Of a DNA stretch of 64,000 nt, positions 38,700 through 48,118 are shown in pieces (position 1 is the first letter of the stretch; the number at the start of each line of letters is the position of its first letter). Source of the DNA: Acinetobacter brisouioides (GTDB lineage: Bacteria; Pseudomonadota; Gammaproteobacteria; Pseudomonadales; Moraxellaceae); the NCBI RefSeq assembly GCF_004331075.1, contig NZ_SJNX01000002.1, positions 248,001 to 312,000 on the forward strand, read 5' to 3'. The notes below the pieces were generated by a model, which was not told the DNA's origin, made no database searches, and saw nothing but the letters and a program-made list of their open reading frames with translations. A program made the translations under genes and the position numbers.

Positions 38700-39478
38700 T
38701 ATGCTGCCTGTTCATCACGCTTAAATACCAGTTCTTTGGCATTGGAATTTTCAGCATCGAAATAATAACCTTCGCTATTAAAGGCTTTTAAATCTTCAAT
38801 CTGTTGAATTTGCTGTTCAATCACAAAACGTGCCATTAAACCACGGGCTTTTTTAGCATAGAAACTAATGACCTTGTATTTGCCATTTTTCTGGTCTAGA
38901 AACACAGGTTTAACGATTTGTGCATCCAATGCAGATTCTTTCACCACTTTATAATATTCATCTGAGGCAAGGTTCAGCAAAATATTACTATTGGCTTGCT
39001 GCAAATCCTGCTGAATCAGATCAGTAATGCGTTTACCCCAAAATTCATACAAGTTGCTGCCACGCGGATTGTGCAGTTTTGTGCCCATTTCCAAACGGTA
39101 AGGCATCATCAAGTCCAGTGGACGAAGCAAACCATACAAACCTGACAACATACGTAAATGCTGTTGGGCAAAATCCAGTTGCGGGTCGTTCAATGCATAG
39201 GCATCTAGACCTGTATAAACATCACCTTTAAACGCAAAAATGGCTTGGCGGGCATTGGCAAAATCAAACTCCGTTTGCCAATCCTGAAAACGTGCGACAT
39301 TGAGCTGTGCAATTTTTTCACTGACGCTCATTAAACTTGCCAGTTGCGATGCTGACAATTCACGGCAAACCTCAATCAACTGCTCAGACTGGTCAAGCAA
39401 CCGTGGCTGGGTAAAGTCGCTGCTTGGGAGTGCAGTTTCGTAATCCAGTGTTTTCGCAGGTGAAATTAAAGCCAGCAT
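38699..39478 (-). CDS. yaaA: Peroxide stress protein YaaA
   Basis: The 259-residue DUF328/UPF0246 family protein begins [13 protein letters not shown]. It has [35 protein letters not shown] and the [11 protein letters not shown] region. In E. coli YaaA lowers free iron and limits peroxide damage and binds DNA. The ATG at 39478 begins the conserved start; two ATGs slightly upstream are in frame. Confidence 0.93.
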   Translation of the reverse strand: MLALISPAKTLDYETALPSSDFTQPRLLDQSEQLIEVCRELSASQLASLMSVSEKIAQLNVARFQDWQTEFDFANARQAIFAFKGDVYTGLDAYALNDPQLDFAQQHLRMLSGLYGLLRPLDLMMPYRLEMGTKLHNPRGSNLYEFWGKRITDLIQQDLQQANSNILLNLASDEYYKVVKESALDAQIVKPVFLDQKNGKYKVISFYAKKARGLMARFVIEQQIQQIEDLKAFNSEGYYFDAENSNAKELVFKRDEQAA

Positions 39479-39607
39479 AGACATCCTCATTTTTGCTATA
39501 TTCTGCCCACTATATCAGCCACCTATTTATAACGCCAATTTGTGTTTCTGATGGCATTTATCGGTACAATTATGACCCCTACTTTAAAATTAAGCTCATC
39601 GAGTCCT

Positions 39608-40237
39608 ATGCCTGAAACGATTTTTTTACAAGGTCCTGCTGGGAAAATTGAGGTTTTTGTTGACCGCCCACAAGGAAAAATTCGCAGTTTTGCGATTATC
39701 TGTCATCCGCACCCGCTGCAAGGTGGTACAGCCCATCATAAAGTCCCGATGTTGCTGTCGAATATTTTAACCGAGCGCGGCTGTATCGTGTACCGCCCAA
39801 GTTTCCGTGGCGCAGGGCAAACCGAAGGCTTACATGAAGAAGGTTTTGGCGAAACCGACGATATTTTGGCAATCTTGCAACAATTGCGTGAGATGCATCC
39901 GAACCTTGATTTTTATGCAGGTGGATTTAGCTTTGGTGCGCATGTGTTAGCCAAATGTTATGCTGCACTCGATGTTGCACAGCGTCCAAAACAGTTGGTG
40001 TTGTGCGGTTTACCAACAGCGATGGTACGCGGTTTACGTGACTATCAAACACCTGAAATTCAAGGTGATATGTTATTTGTACATGGCGAAGAAGATGATA
40101 TTACCTTGCTCAGTGACTTAATTGTTTGGACAAAACCACAAAAGCATCCCATCACGATTTTCCCAGGGGCAAACCACTTCTTTACAGGTTATTTAAAACC
40201 ACTTCGCCAGGTGATTAGCCAATATCTTCGTCTGTAA
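39608..40237 (+). CDS. Alpha/beta hydrolase (COG2945 type)
   Basis: The 209-residue protein has ICHPHPLQGG after the first strand, a family hallmark, then YRPSFRGAGQTEG and the nucleophile elbow GGFSFGA. A C-terminal acid and histidine are present in HGEEDDIT and FPGANHFF. No signal peptide is seen. The substrate is unknown. The ATG at 39608 gives the usual start; the frame extends to 39542. Confidence 0.83.
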   Translation: MPETIFLQGPAGKIEVFVDRPQGKIRSFAIICHPHPLQGGTAHHKVPMLLSNILTERGCIVYRPSFRGAGQTEGLHEEGFGETDDILAILQQLREMHPNLDFYAGGFSFGAHVLAKCYAALDVAQRPKQLVLCGLPTAMVRGLRDYQTPEIQGDMLFVHGEEDDITLLSDLIVWTKPQKHPITIFPGANHFFTGYLKPLRQVISQYLRL

Positions 40238-40351
40238 ATTTGTATTGTATGGCAAAACGTTTAATCCCAAATGTCTTGCGTCTAGGAAAATATTAAAACC
40301 ATGCCCAATGCATTTGGAGCATGGGTTGAATAAAAAGAACGAATACAGCCT

Positions 40352-40393
40352 CCTGATCAGCACAGTAACACTGCCTGATCAGGTGCATTTTTT
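40352..40393 (+). terminator. Intrinsic terminator of the hydrolase gene
   Basis: The stem CCTGATCAG / CTGATCAGG with a 14-nt loop is followed, after TGCA, by an eight-T run. An imperfect hairpin (AACCATGC / GCATGGGTT) sits just upstream. Confidence 0.65.
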
Positions 40394-41854
40394 TTAATCA
40401 ACATTTGCCAATGCAGTGACCAATAACTGCCAGCATTTTTCTACTGTATCGACTTTGACTCGTTCGCCTGGTGCATGCGCACCTTGAATATCAGGGCCAA
40501 AAGACACCATTTGCAAGTCAGGATAATGCTCGGCAATAATTCCACACTCTAAACCTGCATGAATGACTTTGAGTTCAGGTTCAATCTGGAAAGTGTCCTG
40601 ATAAGCGCGTTGCAAACATTTTAAGGCAGCCGATTCTGGGTTCGGTGTCCAACCCGAAACGAATGGCGCAAGGCTCGAATGTAATCCATAATATTCAAAA
40701 TGCTGCTGAATCCGATGCGCATGCGCTTCAAGTTCATCATTGACCATTGAACGCACCATGATCAGCGCACTGGCTTGTTCACGATTTAAACGTACCACAC
40801 CAATATTATTTGAGGTTTCCACCACATCAGGCAGTGCCTGACTCATCTGTGCCACGCCATACGGACAGCTCGACAAAGCAGCCAACCACGCCTGTTGCTG
40901 CTCAAGGGCAATCACTTCAGTTACTGCATCATCAATTGATTGAGCACGCAATTCAAGCGCCTCATCCACACCTTTGAGTTGCACTCGCCAATCCGTTTGC
41001 GCCTGTTGTAGCAGAGTGTCTAATTGAGAAAGTTTTGATTTTGGTAAAGCAATCTTGGCAGTCGCTTCACGTGGTAAGGCATTACGCGCCGTACCGCCTG
41101 AGAACTCAACCAGATGTGCTTGTAGTTCAGGCAAATGTTGCTGTAAAAACTGCGCTAAAATCACATTGGCATTGCCACGCCCCAAATGAATATCAACACC
41201 CGAATGTCCACCCTTAAGTCCGAGTACCTGTACTTCAACTGCGGTCAGTTCGGCATCAGTTTGCACATAAGTCAGGGTTTGCGCGACTTCGATATCCTGA
41301 CTACCTGCACAACCCAGATACAGTTGTCCCCACTCTTCGGTATCAATATTAAATAACCATTTGCCTTGCAGGACATTTTCTTCAAGAAAACGTGCACCAC
41401 TCATGCCCGCCTCTTCATCGACCGTTAGCAATACTTCAATTGCTCCGTGAGCAATATCATCAGCATCCAGTACAGCCAACGCCAGTGCAACGCCAATACC
41501 ATTGTCTGCACCAAGTGTAGTATTGGGTGCAATCATCCAGCCATTTTCCAAAATCGGCTGAATCGGGTCACGACTAAAATCATGCACCGTACCACGATTG
41601 GCTTGGGTCACCATATCCAGATGTCCTTGCAAAATCACGGCTGTTTTATGCTGCATGCCTGCTGTTGCAGGTTTACTGATAATTAAATTTCCGACAACAT
41701 CCACATAGGTATCTAAACCTTTGTTTTTTGCCCAGTCTTGTAAATATTGGCGTAGTTGTTGTTCTTGTTTGGACTGACGCGGAATACGGCATAAAGTGGC
41801 AAAATGCTGCCAGACGTTTTGTGGTGAGAGTTGAGAAAAATCAACGACGTTCAT
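40394..41854 (-). CDS. pepD: Aminoacyl-histidine dipeptidase (peptidase D, M20 family)
   Basis: The 486-residue cytoplasmic peptidase cleaves dipeptides such as Xaa-His. It has ILQGHLDMV (metal ligand), TLGADNGIGVA, LLTVDEEAGMSGA and HAGLECGI with LKGGHSGVDIHLGRGNA, the order seen in PepD. Length matches. It is monocistronic, between two terminators. Confidence 0.93.
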   Translation of the reverse strand: MNVVDFSQLSPQNVWQHFATLCRIPRQSKQEQQLRQYLQDWAKNKGLDTYVDVVGNLIISKPATAGMQHKTAVILQGHLDMVTQANRGTVHDFSRDPIQPILENGWMIAPNTTLGADNGIGVALALAVLDADDIAHGAIEVLLTVDEEAGMSGARFLEENVLQGKWLFNIDTEEWGQLYLGCAGSQDIEVAQTLTYVQTDAELTAVEVQVLGLKGGHSGVDIHLGRGNANVILAQFLQQHLPELQAHLVEFSGGTARNALPREATAKIALPKSKLSQLDTLLQQAQTDWRVQLKGVDEALELRAQSIDDAVTEVIALEQQQAWLAALSSCPYGVAQMSQALPDVVETSNNIGVVRLNREQASALIMVRSMVNDELEAHAHRIQQHFEYYGLHSSLAPFVSGWTPNPESAALKCLQRAYQDTFQIEPELKVIHAGLECGIIAEHYPDLQMVSFGPDIQGAHAPGERVKVDTVEKCWQLLVTALANVD

Positions 41855-41953
41855 GATCTGGTCTCGTGAGAAAAATAAGTATGTTTGGTTTCACTATACT
41901 GCAAAATGAACTGACAAGGTTAAACCTTGCCGAAAGAGAACTACGGATATAAA

Positions 41954-41979
41954 AAAAGCCAAGCAGATGCTTGGCTTTT
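41954..41979 (-). terminator. Intrinsic terminator of tyrA-aroA
   Basis: The stem AAAAGCCAAGC / GCTTGGCTTTT with loop AGAT and a T run on the minus strand lies 20 nt after the fusion-gene stop. Confidence 0.85.
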
Positions 41980-41998
41980 AATTTTAAAACAGGTCGAA

Positions 41999-44260
41999 TT
42001 ATTCAGAGACTTCGATGCTTAAACCTGCCTGATTTGCCAGTTCAGTAAAGGTTGGGAAACTGGTCGCAACCGTTTCTGTACCAATAATCGTGATCGCTTG
42101 CGCAGCGCGTAGACCTGCAATACTAAAGCTCATCGCAATACGGTGGTCATGATGCGATTCAATCTGAGCGCCTTTAAAAATTGGTGACCAGTCGCCAGAT
42201 TTACCCTGACCTTGAATGATAATACCATCTTCAGTTGGAGTACATTGGATACCCATCGCCTGCAAACCATCTGCCATCACCTGAATACGGTCTGACTCTT
42301 TGACACGCAGTTCAGCAGCACCTGTCAGTACCGTTTCGCCTTCTGCGCACGCAGCAGCAATAAACAAGGCTGGGAATTCATCAATCGCCAATGGCACTTG
42401 GTCTTCAGGAATATGAATGCCTTTTAATGTCCGTGTTGCACGAATACGAATGTCCGCAATCGGTTCACCGCCTGCAACACGCTCATTCAACACTTCAAGA
42501 TCAGCACCCATGGCTTTGAGAATTTCAATCACGCCTGTACGGGTTGGGTTAATGCCGACCGCTTCCAATGTCACATCGGCATTTTCACAAATCGCTGCAC
42601 CGACCATAAAGAATGCCGCAGAAGAAATATCTGAAGGTACTTGGATGTCTGTACCGACCAATTTACCACCGCCTTGCAGGCTAATACGGTTACCTTCGGT
42701 TTTTACTTCATAACCAAAGGCACGCAACATACGTTCAGTATGGTCACGCGTTGGCTCAGGTTCAGTCACTGAAGTTTCACCTTCTGCCCACAAGCCTGCC
42801 AGTAAAATTCCTGATTTGACCTGAGCTGATGCCATTGGCAAATCATACTGAATACCTTTAAGCGCTTGCGAACCTGTAATGCTGACTGGTGGTGTGCCTC
42901 TCTCACCTGTAGTCTGGATTTGCGCACCCATTAAACGCAGTGGCTTGGCAATACGCTCCATCGGGCGTTTTGACAACGATGCATCGCCCGTCATGACCGT
43001 ATCAAATTTTTGTGCCGACAACATACCCGACAACAAACGCATACTGGTGCCCGAGTTACCCATATACAACGCGCTTGCAGGTGCTTTCAAACCCTGCATG
43101 CCCACACCATGAATGGTGACTTCACCATTTTTAGGCCCTTCAATCGACACACCCATATCACGAAAGGCTTGCAAGGTTGCCAAAGCATCTTCACCTTCAA
43201 GGAAGCCTGTGACATGTGTTGTGCCTTCAGCAATTGCACCAAACATAATCGAACGATGTGACACCGATTTATCACCCGGAACAGTAAATATTCCCTGAAA
43301 ACGATGCTGTTGAGGTTGAATGGTAAATTGTTGGGTCACCTTGTCTTTCTCCATTAAAGGTTTTTGGGCAAGCATATGGTTAAAATGTTGTCGCGCAGCT
43401 TGAGCATGTCCAAGCAAGCCCATCAGCGCTTGTGAATCTTCTTGTTCGATCAAACGGCGAATAGTCGCAAGTTGCTGCTCAAACCCATCCACTGCTTTTA
43501 AAATAGCGGTTTTGTTGGCAAAGAAAATGTCATGCCACATTTGTGGATCAGATGCTGCAATTCGTGAAAAATCGCGAAAACCACCTGCGGCATAACGGAA
43601 AATATCCAGATTATCTTCGCGGTTTGCCAGTTGCTCCACCAAATTAAATGCCATGAGATGCGGCAAATGACTGGTATGTGCCAACACTTCATCGTGCTTT
43701 TGCACATCCATGCAAATCACTTCGGCTTTTGCTGCTTGCCATAGCGTGACCAGCTTTTCAACTGCCCAATCTGCACTACTTGGCAATGGAGTCAAAATCA
43801 CTTTGTGATGCGCAAACAGATCTACTTTACCTGCATGCACACCGGTGTGTTCACTGCCTGCAATCGGATGCCCTGGCACAAAACCGACAGGCAACTCATC
43901 ACCAAATACTCGCTGTGCAGCAGCAACTACATTGCCTTTGGTACTGCCCACATCGGTTAAAATTGCATCGGCTTTTAAATACGGTTTAATCTGCATCAAG
44001 ACTTTTTCAGTGGCTTGTACAGGCAACGCCAGTACCACCAAATCTGCATCTTGGACGGCATCAATTGCCGAGGTATAGCCTGCCTGAATCAACCCCAGTG
44101 CTTTTGCATCTTGCAAGGTTTTGGCTGAACGCGTTGATGCCACCACTTCAGTTGCCAAACCTTCAGCTTGAATCACTCGTGCCAAACTTGAACCAATCAA
44201 GCCCAGCCCAATAAATGCCACTTTATGAAACAAGGGCTGTGTTTCTGAAACTACCACCAA
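41999..44260 (-). CDS. Fused prephenate dehydrogenase / EPSP synthase (TyrA-AroA)
   Basis: This 753-residue protein joins two shikimate-pathway enzymes. Residues about 10-300 are prephenate dehydrogenase, with the NAD loop VAFIGLGLIGSSLAR, LTDVGSTKG and GHPIAGSEHTGVH. Residues about 315-750 are 3-phosphoshikimate 1-carboxyvinyltransferase, with VPGDKSVSHRSIMFGA, LYMGNSGTSMRLLSG, LSKRPMERI and ESDRIQVM. The fusion is known in Pseudomonas and Acinetobacter. It is 46 bp downstream of pheA, so the two genes act as an aromatic-amino-acid unit. Confidence 0.96.
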   Translation of the reverse strand: MVVVSETQPLFHKVAFIGLGLIGSSLARVIQAEGLATEVVASTRSAKTLQDAKALGLIQAGYTSAIDAVQDADLVVLALPVQATEKVLMQIKPYLKADAILTDVGSTKGNVVAAAQRVFGDELPVGFVPGHPIAGSEHTGVHAGKVDLFAHHKVILTPLPSSADWAVEKLVTLWQAAKAEVICMDVQKHDEVLAHTSHLPHLMAFNLVEQLANREDNLDIFRYAAGGFRDFSRIAASDPQMWHDIFFANKTAILKAVDGFEQQLATIRRLIEQEDSQALMGLLGHAQAARQHFNHMLAQKPLMEKDKVTQQFTIQPQQHRFQGIFTVPGDKSVSHRSIMFGAIAEGTTHVTGFLEGEDALATLQAFRDMGVSIEGPKNGEVTIHGVGMQGLKAPASALYMGNSGTSMRLLSGMLSAQKFDTVMTGDASLSKRPMERIAKPLRLMGAQIQTTGERGTPPVSITGSQALKGIQYDLPMASAQVKSGILLAGLWAEGETSVTEPEPTRDHTERMLRAFGYEVKTEGNRISLQGGGKLVGTDIQVPSDISSAAFFMVGAAICENADVTLEAVGINPTRTGVIEILKAMGADLEVLNERVAGGEPIADIRIRATRTLKGIHIPEDQVPLAIDEFPALFIAAACAEGETVLTGAAELRVKESDRIQVMADGLQAMGIQCTPTEDGIIIQGQGKSGDWSPIFKGAQIESHHDHRIAMSFSIAGLRAAQAITIIGTETVATSFPTFTELANQAGLSIEVSE

Positions 44261-44306
44261 AATTTGCCTCTATGCTCAATACGATAAAAATGCTTAACCA
44301 GCAGGA

Positions 44307-45434
44307 TTACAACACGGCAACAGGATATGAACCCAGTACACGCAACTCTTTAACCAGTGGGCGAATTTCATCGAGCGCAGCCGCAACATTTGGCTGATCA
44401 ATATGCCCCTCCAAATCAACAAAGAACACATACGCCCATTTTTCAGGAAGCGCTGGACGGGTTTCAATACTGGTCAGGCTAATGTTGTGCTTGGCAAATG
44501 GCTCTAAAATATCAAGCAATGCCCCTGCACGATTATGCGCAGAAATCAACAATGAGGTTTTGTCATTACCGCTTGCAGGAATTTTCTCACGGCCAATCAC
44601 CAAGAAGCGTGTGGTATTTTCAGGGTTATCTTCAATATTGCTGTGTAAAATTTCTAAACCATACGTGCTTGCTGCAATATCAGAAGCAATCGCAGCCGAA
44701 TGCCATTCATTGCGGATACGGCGCGCTGCTTCAGCATTTGAGCTCATTGCGACACGTTCCACACCAGGATAATGAATATCCAGCCAATTGCGGCATTGAG
44801 CCAAGGTTTGCTGGTGGGCATAAATCTGTTTAATACTGTCTTTACGGGTATTTTCCGATACTAAAAACTGGTGATGAATACGTAATTCAACTTCACCAAT
44901 TACATTCAGGTTCGATGATTTAAAACAGTCTAGGGTATGGTTAACCACACCTTCTGATGAGTTTTCGACAGGGACAACACCATAATGCGCGCTACCTGCT
45001 TCAACTTCACGAAATACTTCATCAATAGTCGCAATCGGGCGTACAATCGCATCCTGACCAAAATGCTTTAAGGCCGCCGCTTGGGTAAATGTGCCTTCAG
45101 GGCCTAAAAAAGCAATACTCTGCGGTGCTTCAAGTGCCAAACATGCAGACATAATTTCACGGAACAAACGTGCCATAGTCGCATCAGACAACGGACCTAC
45201 ATTGCGTTCCATTACTTTACGTAACACTTGCGCTTCGCGTTCAGGACGATAAAACACAGGATTCTCTTCAGTTGCAAATTTAGCTTTGGCAACCGCTTCG
45301 GCTAAACGTGCGCGACGATTCAATAAATCCTGAATCTGTTGGTCTACACTGTCGATATCCGAACGCAATTGTTCTAAATTCAGAGAAGTCGTTTTCTGAT
45401 CGTCATGGATCATGTCATTTCGCCCCGTGCTCAT
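44307..45434 (-). CDS. pheA: Bifunctional chorismate mutase / prephenate dehydratase
   Basis: PheA makes phenylpyruvate from chorismate. The 375-residue protein has the AroQ-type chorismate mutase helix (LRSDIDSVDQQIQDLLNRR) and YRPEREAQVL. Its prephenate dehydratase domain follows, with IAFLGPEGTFTQAA, VPVENSSEGVVNHTLD and TRFLVIG. The regulatory ACT domain contains LLISAHNRAGALLDILEPF and SLTSIETRP. The start could also be the ATG at 45413; neither has a strong ribosome site. An upstream in-frame extension to 45464 is unlikely. Confidence 0.95.
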   Translation of the reverse strand: MSTGRNDMIHDDQKTTSLNLEQLRSDIDSVDQQIQDLLNRRARLAEAVAKAKFATEENPVFYRPEREAQVLRKVMERNVGPLSDATMARLFREIMSACLALEAPQSIAFLGPEGTFTQAAALKHFGQDAIVRPIATIDEVFREVEAGSAHYGVVPVENSSEGVVNHTLDCFKSSNLNVIGEVELRIHHQFLVSENTRKDSIKQIYAHQQTLAQCRNWLDIHYPGVERVAMSSNAEAARRIRNEWHSAAIASDIAASTYGLEILHSNIEDNPENTTRFLVIGREKIPASGNDKTSLLISAHNRAGALLDILEPFAKHNISLTSIETRPALPEKWAYVFFVDLEGHIDQPNVAAALDEIRPLVKELRVLGSYPVAVL

Positions 45435-45749
45435 GTTTTTTTCTGCCTGCAAGTATAACCACATTCAACTGAAAAATGTCATCACATCCTAAGTGGCAAA
45501 TTAAGTTTTTCGAGTAGATCAGTGCATTTAGCAACTGTACCAAGCTCAATCTCGATCCTGCACTGATGTTGAATCTAAACTGTAAAGCCTGCATTAACAG
45601 GTTAGATAAAAAAATACAGTGGCATTGCTCACACAACAAAGTATCCCATCACATTTATTTTTGTCATGATCTTCACCATGCAGCAGCACTTGGTTCTGGC
45701 ACGGCTTGTGCTAGTATGTCGAATATCTTTCATTACTTGCGATTTCGTC
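45435..45749. other. Intergenic region between divergent pheA and ybiB-like genes
   Basis: The 315-bp gap holds the divergent promoters. I see no leader peptide rich in Phe or Trp upstream of pheA and no other feature. Confidence 0.4.
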
Positions 45750-46748
45750 ATGACCACTAAACGCAATATCTATCAAGATCTTGAACATCCTTTTGCGCAG
45801 TACATTCGTATTATTGGCAAAGGAAAGACTGGTGCACGTTCACTGACTTTTCAAGAAGCATATGATGCGTTTAGTATGATTCTTAAAGGCGATGTACTTG
45901 ATGTACAGTTGGGTGCATTTTTAATGCTGCTACGTGTCAAAGAAGAATCGGTGGAAGAACTAGCAGGCTTTGTACAAGCCACCAAAGACCAGTTGCAATA
46001 CCGCCCACTTGAGGTTGATCTGGACTGGTCGTCGTATGCAGGCAAGCGCAAACATTATCCGTGGTTTTTACTGGCGGCTCTGACTTTGGCACAGCATGGC
46101 TATCGCGTGGTGATGCATGGCGCTGCTGGGCATACCTTAAACCGCGTTTATACCGAGCAGGTTTTAGAATTCCTCAATTACCCAATTTGCCATACTCAAG
46201 AAGACGTCGAACAACAATTACAACAACGCAATTTTGCCTATTTACCCCTTGCTGCAATTTCACCTGTACTGGATGAGTTGATTGGCTTACGCAATGTCAT
46301 GGGGCTGCGTTCACCTATTCATACACTAGCGCGTTTAATCAACCCGTTTAATGCCAAAGCCACCTTACAGGCAATTTTCCATCCTGCCTATCGTAGTTCA
46401 CATCAGCGTGCAGCATTTACTTTAGGCTATAAAAATAGTGCGGTGATTAAAGGCGAAGGTGGTGAGTTTGAACGTAATCCCGATGCCAAGACGTTAATTT
46501 GCGGTATTCGTGATGGTGAAATGTACGAACATGAACTACCTAAACTCACACCAGAACGCAGTGCAACTGAAGAAGAACTAGATTTAGCTGTGTTTAAAGC
46601 AGTTTGGGAAGGTCAGCAACAGCATAGCTATGGTGAGATGGCGGTAGTTGAAACGATGGGCATTGCTTTATATAGCATGGGTGTGGTCGACAGTTATGAC
46701 GCTGCCATGCAAAAAGCCCAAACTTTATGGAAAACCCGTCATCAATAA
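45750..46748 (+). CDS. TrpD2/YbiB-like phosphoribosyltransferase-fold protein
   Basis: The 332-residue protein resembles anthranilate phosphoribosyltransferase but lacks its GTGGD-type loop, as in the YbiB/TrpD2 group: FAQYIRIIGKGKTGARSLTFQEA, ILKGDVLDVQLGAFLMLLRVKEES, HGAAGH, MGLRSPIHTLARLINPF and VIKGEGGEFERNPDA. E. coli YbiB binds DNA non-specifically and is linked to the SOS response, so this is probably not a tryptophan enzyme. ATG at 45750 starts the conserved sequence; the frame is open to 45666. Confidence 0.85.
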   Translation: MTTKRNIYQDLEHPFAQYIRIIGKGKTGARSLTFQEAYDAFSMILKGDVLDVQLGAFLMLLRVKEESVEELAGFVQATKDQLQYRPLEVDLDWSSYAGKRKHYPWFLLAALTLAQHGYRVVMHGAAGHTLNRVYTEQVLEFLNYPICHTQEDVEQQLQQRNFAYLPLAAISPVLDELIGLRNVMGLRSPIHTLARLINPFNAKATLQAIFHPAYRSSHQRAAFTLGYKNSAVIKGEGGEFERNPDAKTLICGIRDGEMYEHELPKLTPERSATEEELDLAVFKAVWEGQQQHSYGEMAVVETMGIALYSMGVVDSYDAAMQKAQTLWKTRHQ

Positions 46749-46763
46749 AAACTAATTGGCATA

Positions 46764-46790
46764 AAAAAATCCCCGTTTGGGGATTTTTTT
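46764..46790. terminator. Bidirectional terminator
   Basis: The stem AAAAATCCCC / GGGGATTTTT with loop GTTT sits between the TrpD2-like gene (+) and the yeaC-like gene (-). Confidence 0.82.
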
Positions 46791-46792
46791 AT

Positions 46793-47059
46793 TTAAACAA
46801 AACGAATCGGTTTTTCCTGATTGTGATCGTGGTCATCGTCACACACTTCACCTTCTTCTTTCGTACCACGGTCAATATACCCTGTACGTTCTTCTTCAGG
46901 TAAATGTTTATATTCCCATGCCAATACTGCTTGCATACAAATTTCGCGCTGTTCTTGGGTCAAGGCAACACCATTAGGCCATTTACCAATTTCAACTGCT
47001 GTTTTTAGACGTTGTACAATTTCGGGGTCTAAGACCGAGAGCATTTGTTCAATATTCAT
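46793..47059 (-). CDS. YeaC-like DUF1315 family protein
   Basis: The 88-residue protein matches DUF1315: LDPEIVQRLKTAVEIGKWPNG, LTQEQREICMQAVLAWE and LPEEERTGYID in order. The C-terminal tail is acidic and histidine-rich (CDDDHDHNQEKP). Function is unknown. Its start overlaps the nadK stop by 4 bp (ATGA), indicating translational coupling. Confidence 0.87.
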   Translation of the reverse strand: MNIEQMLSVLDPEIVQRLKTAVEIGKWPNGVALTQEQREICMQAVLAWEYKHLPEEERTGYIDRGTKEEGEVCDDDHDHNQEKPIRFV

Positions 47060-48000
47060 GACTCTTCCTGCTGCTGCAATGCTTCAAAATCCTGATGCCA
47101 TCCCAACTTGGTACGACATGCCATATAGAAGTCATAACCAGGTGGATGCAATAAGCTTAATTTAAAGGGATGTTTGCGAATATACAAAACATCTCCGACA
47201 TTTAGCGCCACGCTATGCTGCGCATCGGCACTGACCATCGGTAAAATACGGTTTTTACGGACGGTAATTTTGATTTCACTTTGATCACCAACAATAATTG
47301 GTCGAGATGAAAGTGTATGCGGATGCATCGGTACTAAGACAATTGCATCCATACTTGGGTGAATAATTGGGCCACCGCCTGACAATGCATAAGCCGTCGA
47401 ACCTGTCGGAGTCGCAACAATTAAACCATCGCTATGCTGGCGGTAAACAAACTGTCCATCTATGGAGAGTTCAAAATCCACCATATGCACCGACTTGCCT
47501 GAGTGCAATACAATATCGTTCAATGCAATGGCACTATAAACAGTTTCGCCCGCAGTGCGAACTTCCATTTCCAGCAAAAAGCGCCGATCAAGCTGGAAAT
47601 TTCCCTTGAGCACCAAGTCCAGTTTTTGTAGCACTTCAACTGGATTAATATCAGTTAAAAATCCCAAACGTCCACGGTTGACCCCAATTACAGGTGTATT
47701 GTACTTCACCAGTGCGCGTGCGGCATGCAATAAAGAACCATCACCGCCTACAACGACAACCAAATCCGCCACTTCACCCATCAGATTACGGCTGACAATC
47801 TGGCAATTTTGATAAGGGACAAGTTTTGCTGTTTCGACATCAAAAATTGGATGCAATCCCAATTTCAGCAAATGGTCATAAATAAGACAAAGTGTTTCTA
47901 CAACAGCGGCTTTTTCTGGTCGTCCAATTAGCCCAATGTTGCGAAACGACTTGTGTGAGATTTTCACCAACTCAAGCGCTCCGTTCGGATTCGCAGCCAT
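47056..48000 (-). CDS. nadK: NAD kinase
   Basis: NadK phosphorylates NAD to NADP with ATP or polyphosphate. The 314-residue protein has the GGDG motif (85-88), NRGRLGFLTDI and the nucleotide region DGLIVATPTGSTAYALSGGGP. The family is typically about 300 aa and starts near SFRNIGLIGRP, so the first 15 residues may be untranslated; I kept the ATG at 48000 because no closer start is obvious. Confidence 0.95.
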   Translation of the reverse strand: MAANPNGALELVKISHKSFRNIGLIGRPEKAAVVETLCLIYDHLLKLGLHPIFDVETAKLVPYQNCQIVSRNLMGEVADLVVVVGGDGSLLHAARALVKYNTPVIGVNRGRLGFLTDINPVEVLQKLDLVLKGNFQLDRRFLLEMEVRTAGETVYSAIALNDIVLHSGKSVHMVDFELSIDGQFVYRQHSDGLIVATPTGSTAYALSGGGPIIHPSMDAIVLVPMHPHTLSSRPIIVGDQSEIKITVRKNRILPMVSADAQHSVALNVGDVLYIRKHPFKLSLLHPPGYDFYMACRTKLGWHQDFEALQQQEES

Positions 48001-48118
48001 AATAACACGTTGTTTCAGGTTTGAAAAAACAATACAAAGTCTCTGATAAAACGCTAAATTATTGCTTAATTTTGTATTGTTTCACGAATAATCATTGCAA
48101 AATAAATAAAAGCTTCGC

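Noticed and set aside
41999..44260. TyrA-AroA fusion as a novel gene fusion
   Set aside because: The fusion is already known in Pseudomonas and Acinetobacter, so it is annotated but not listed as a finding.
45750..46748. Anthranilate phosphoribosyltransferase TrpD
   Set aside because: The protein lacks the TrpD substrate loop and fits the YbiB/TrpD2 group. No other trp genes are adjacent.
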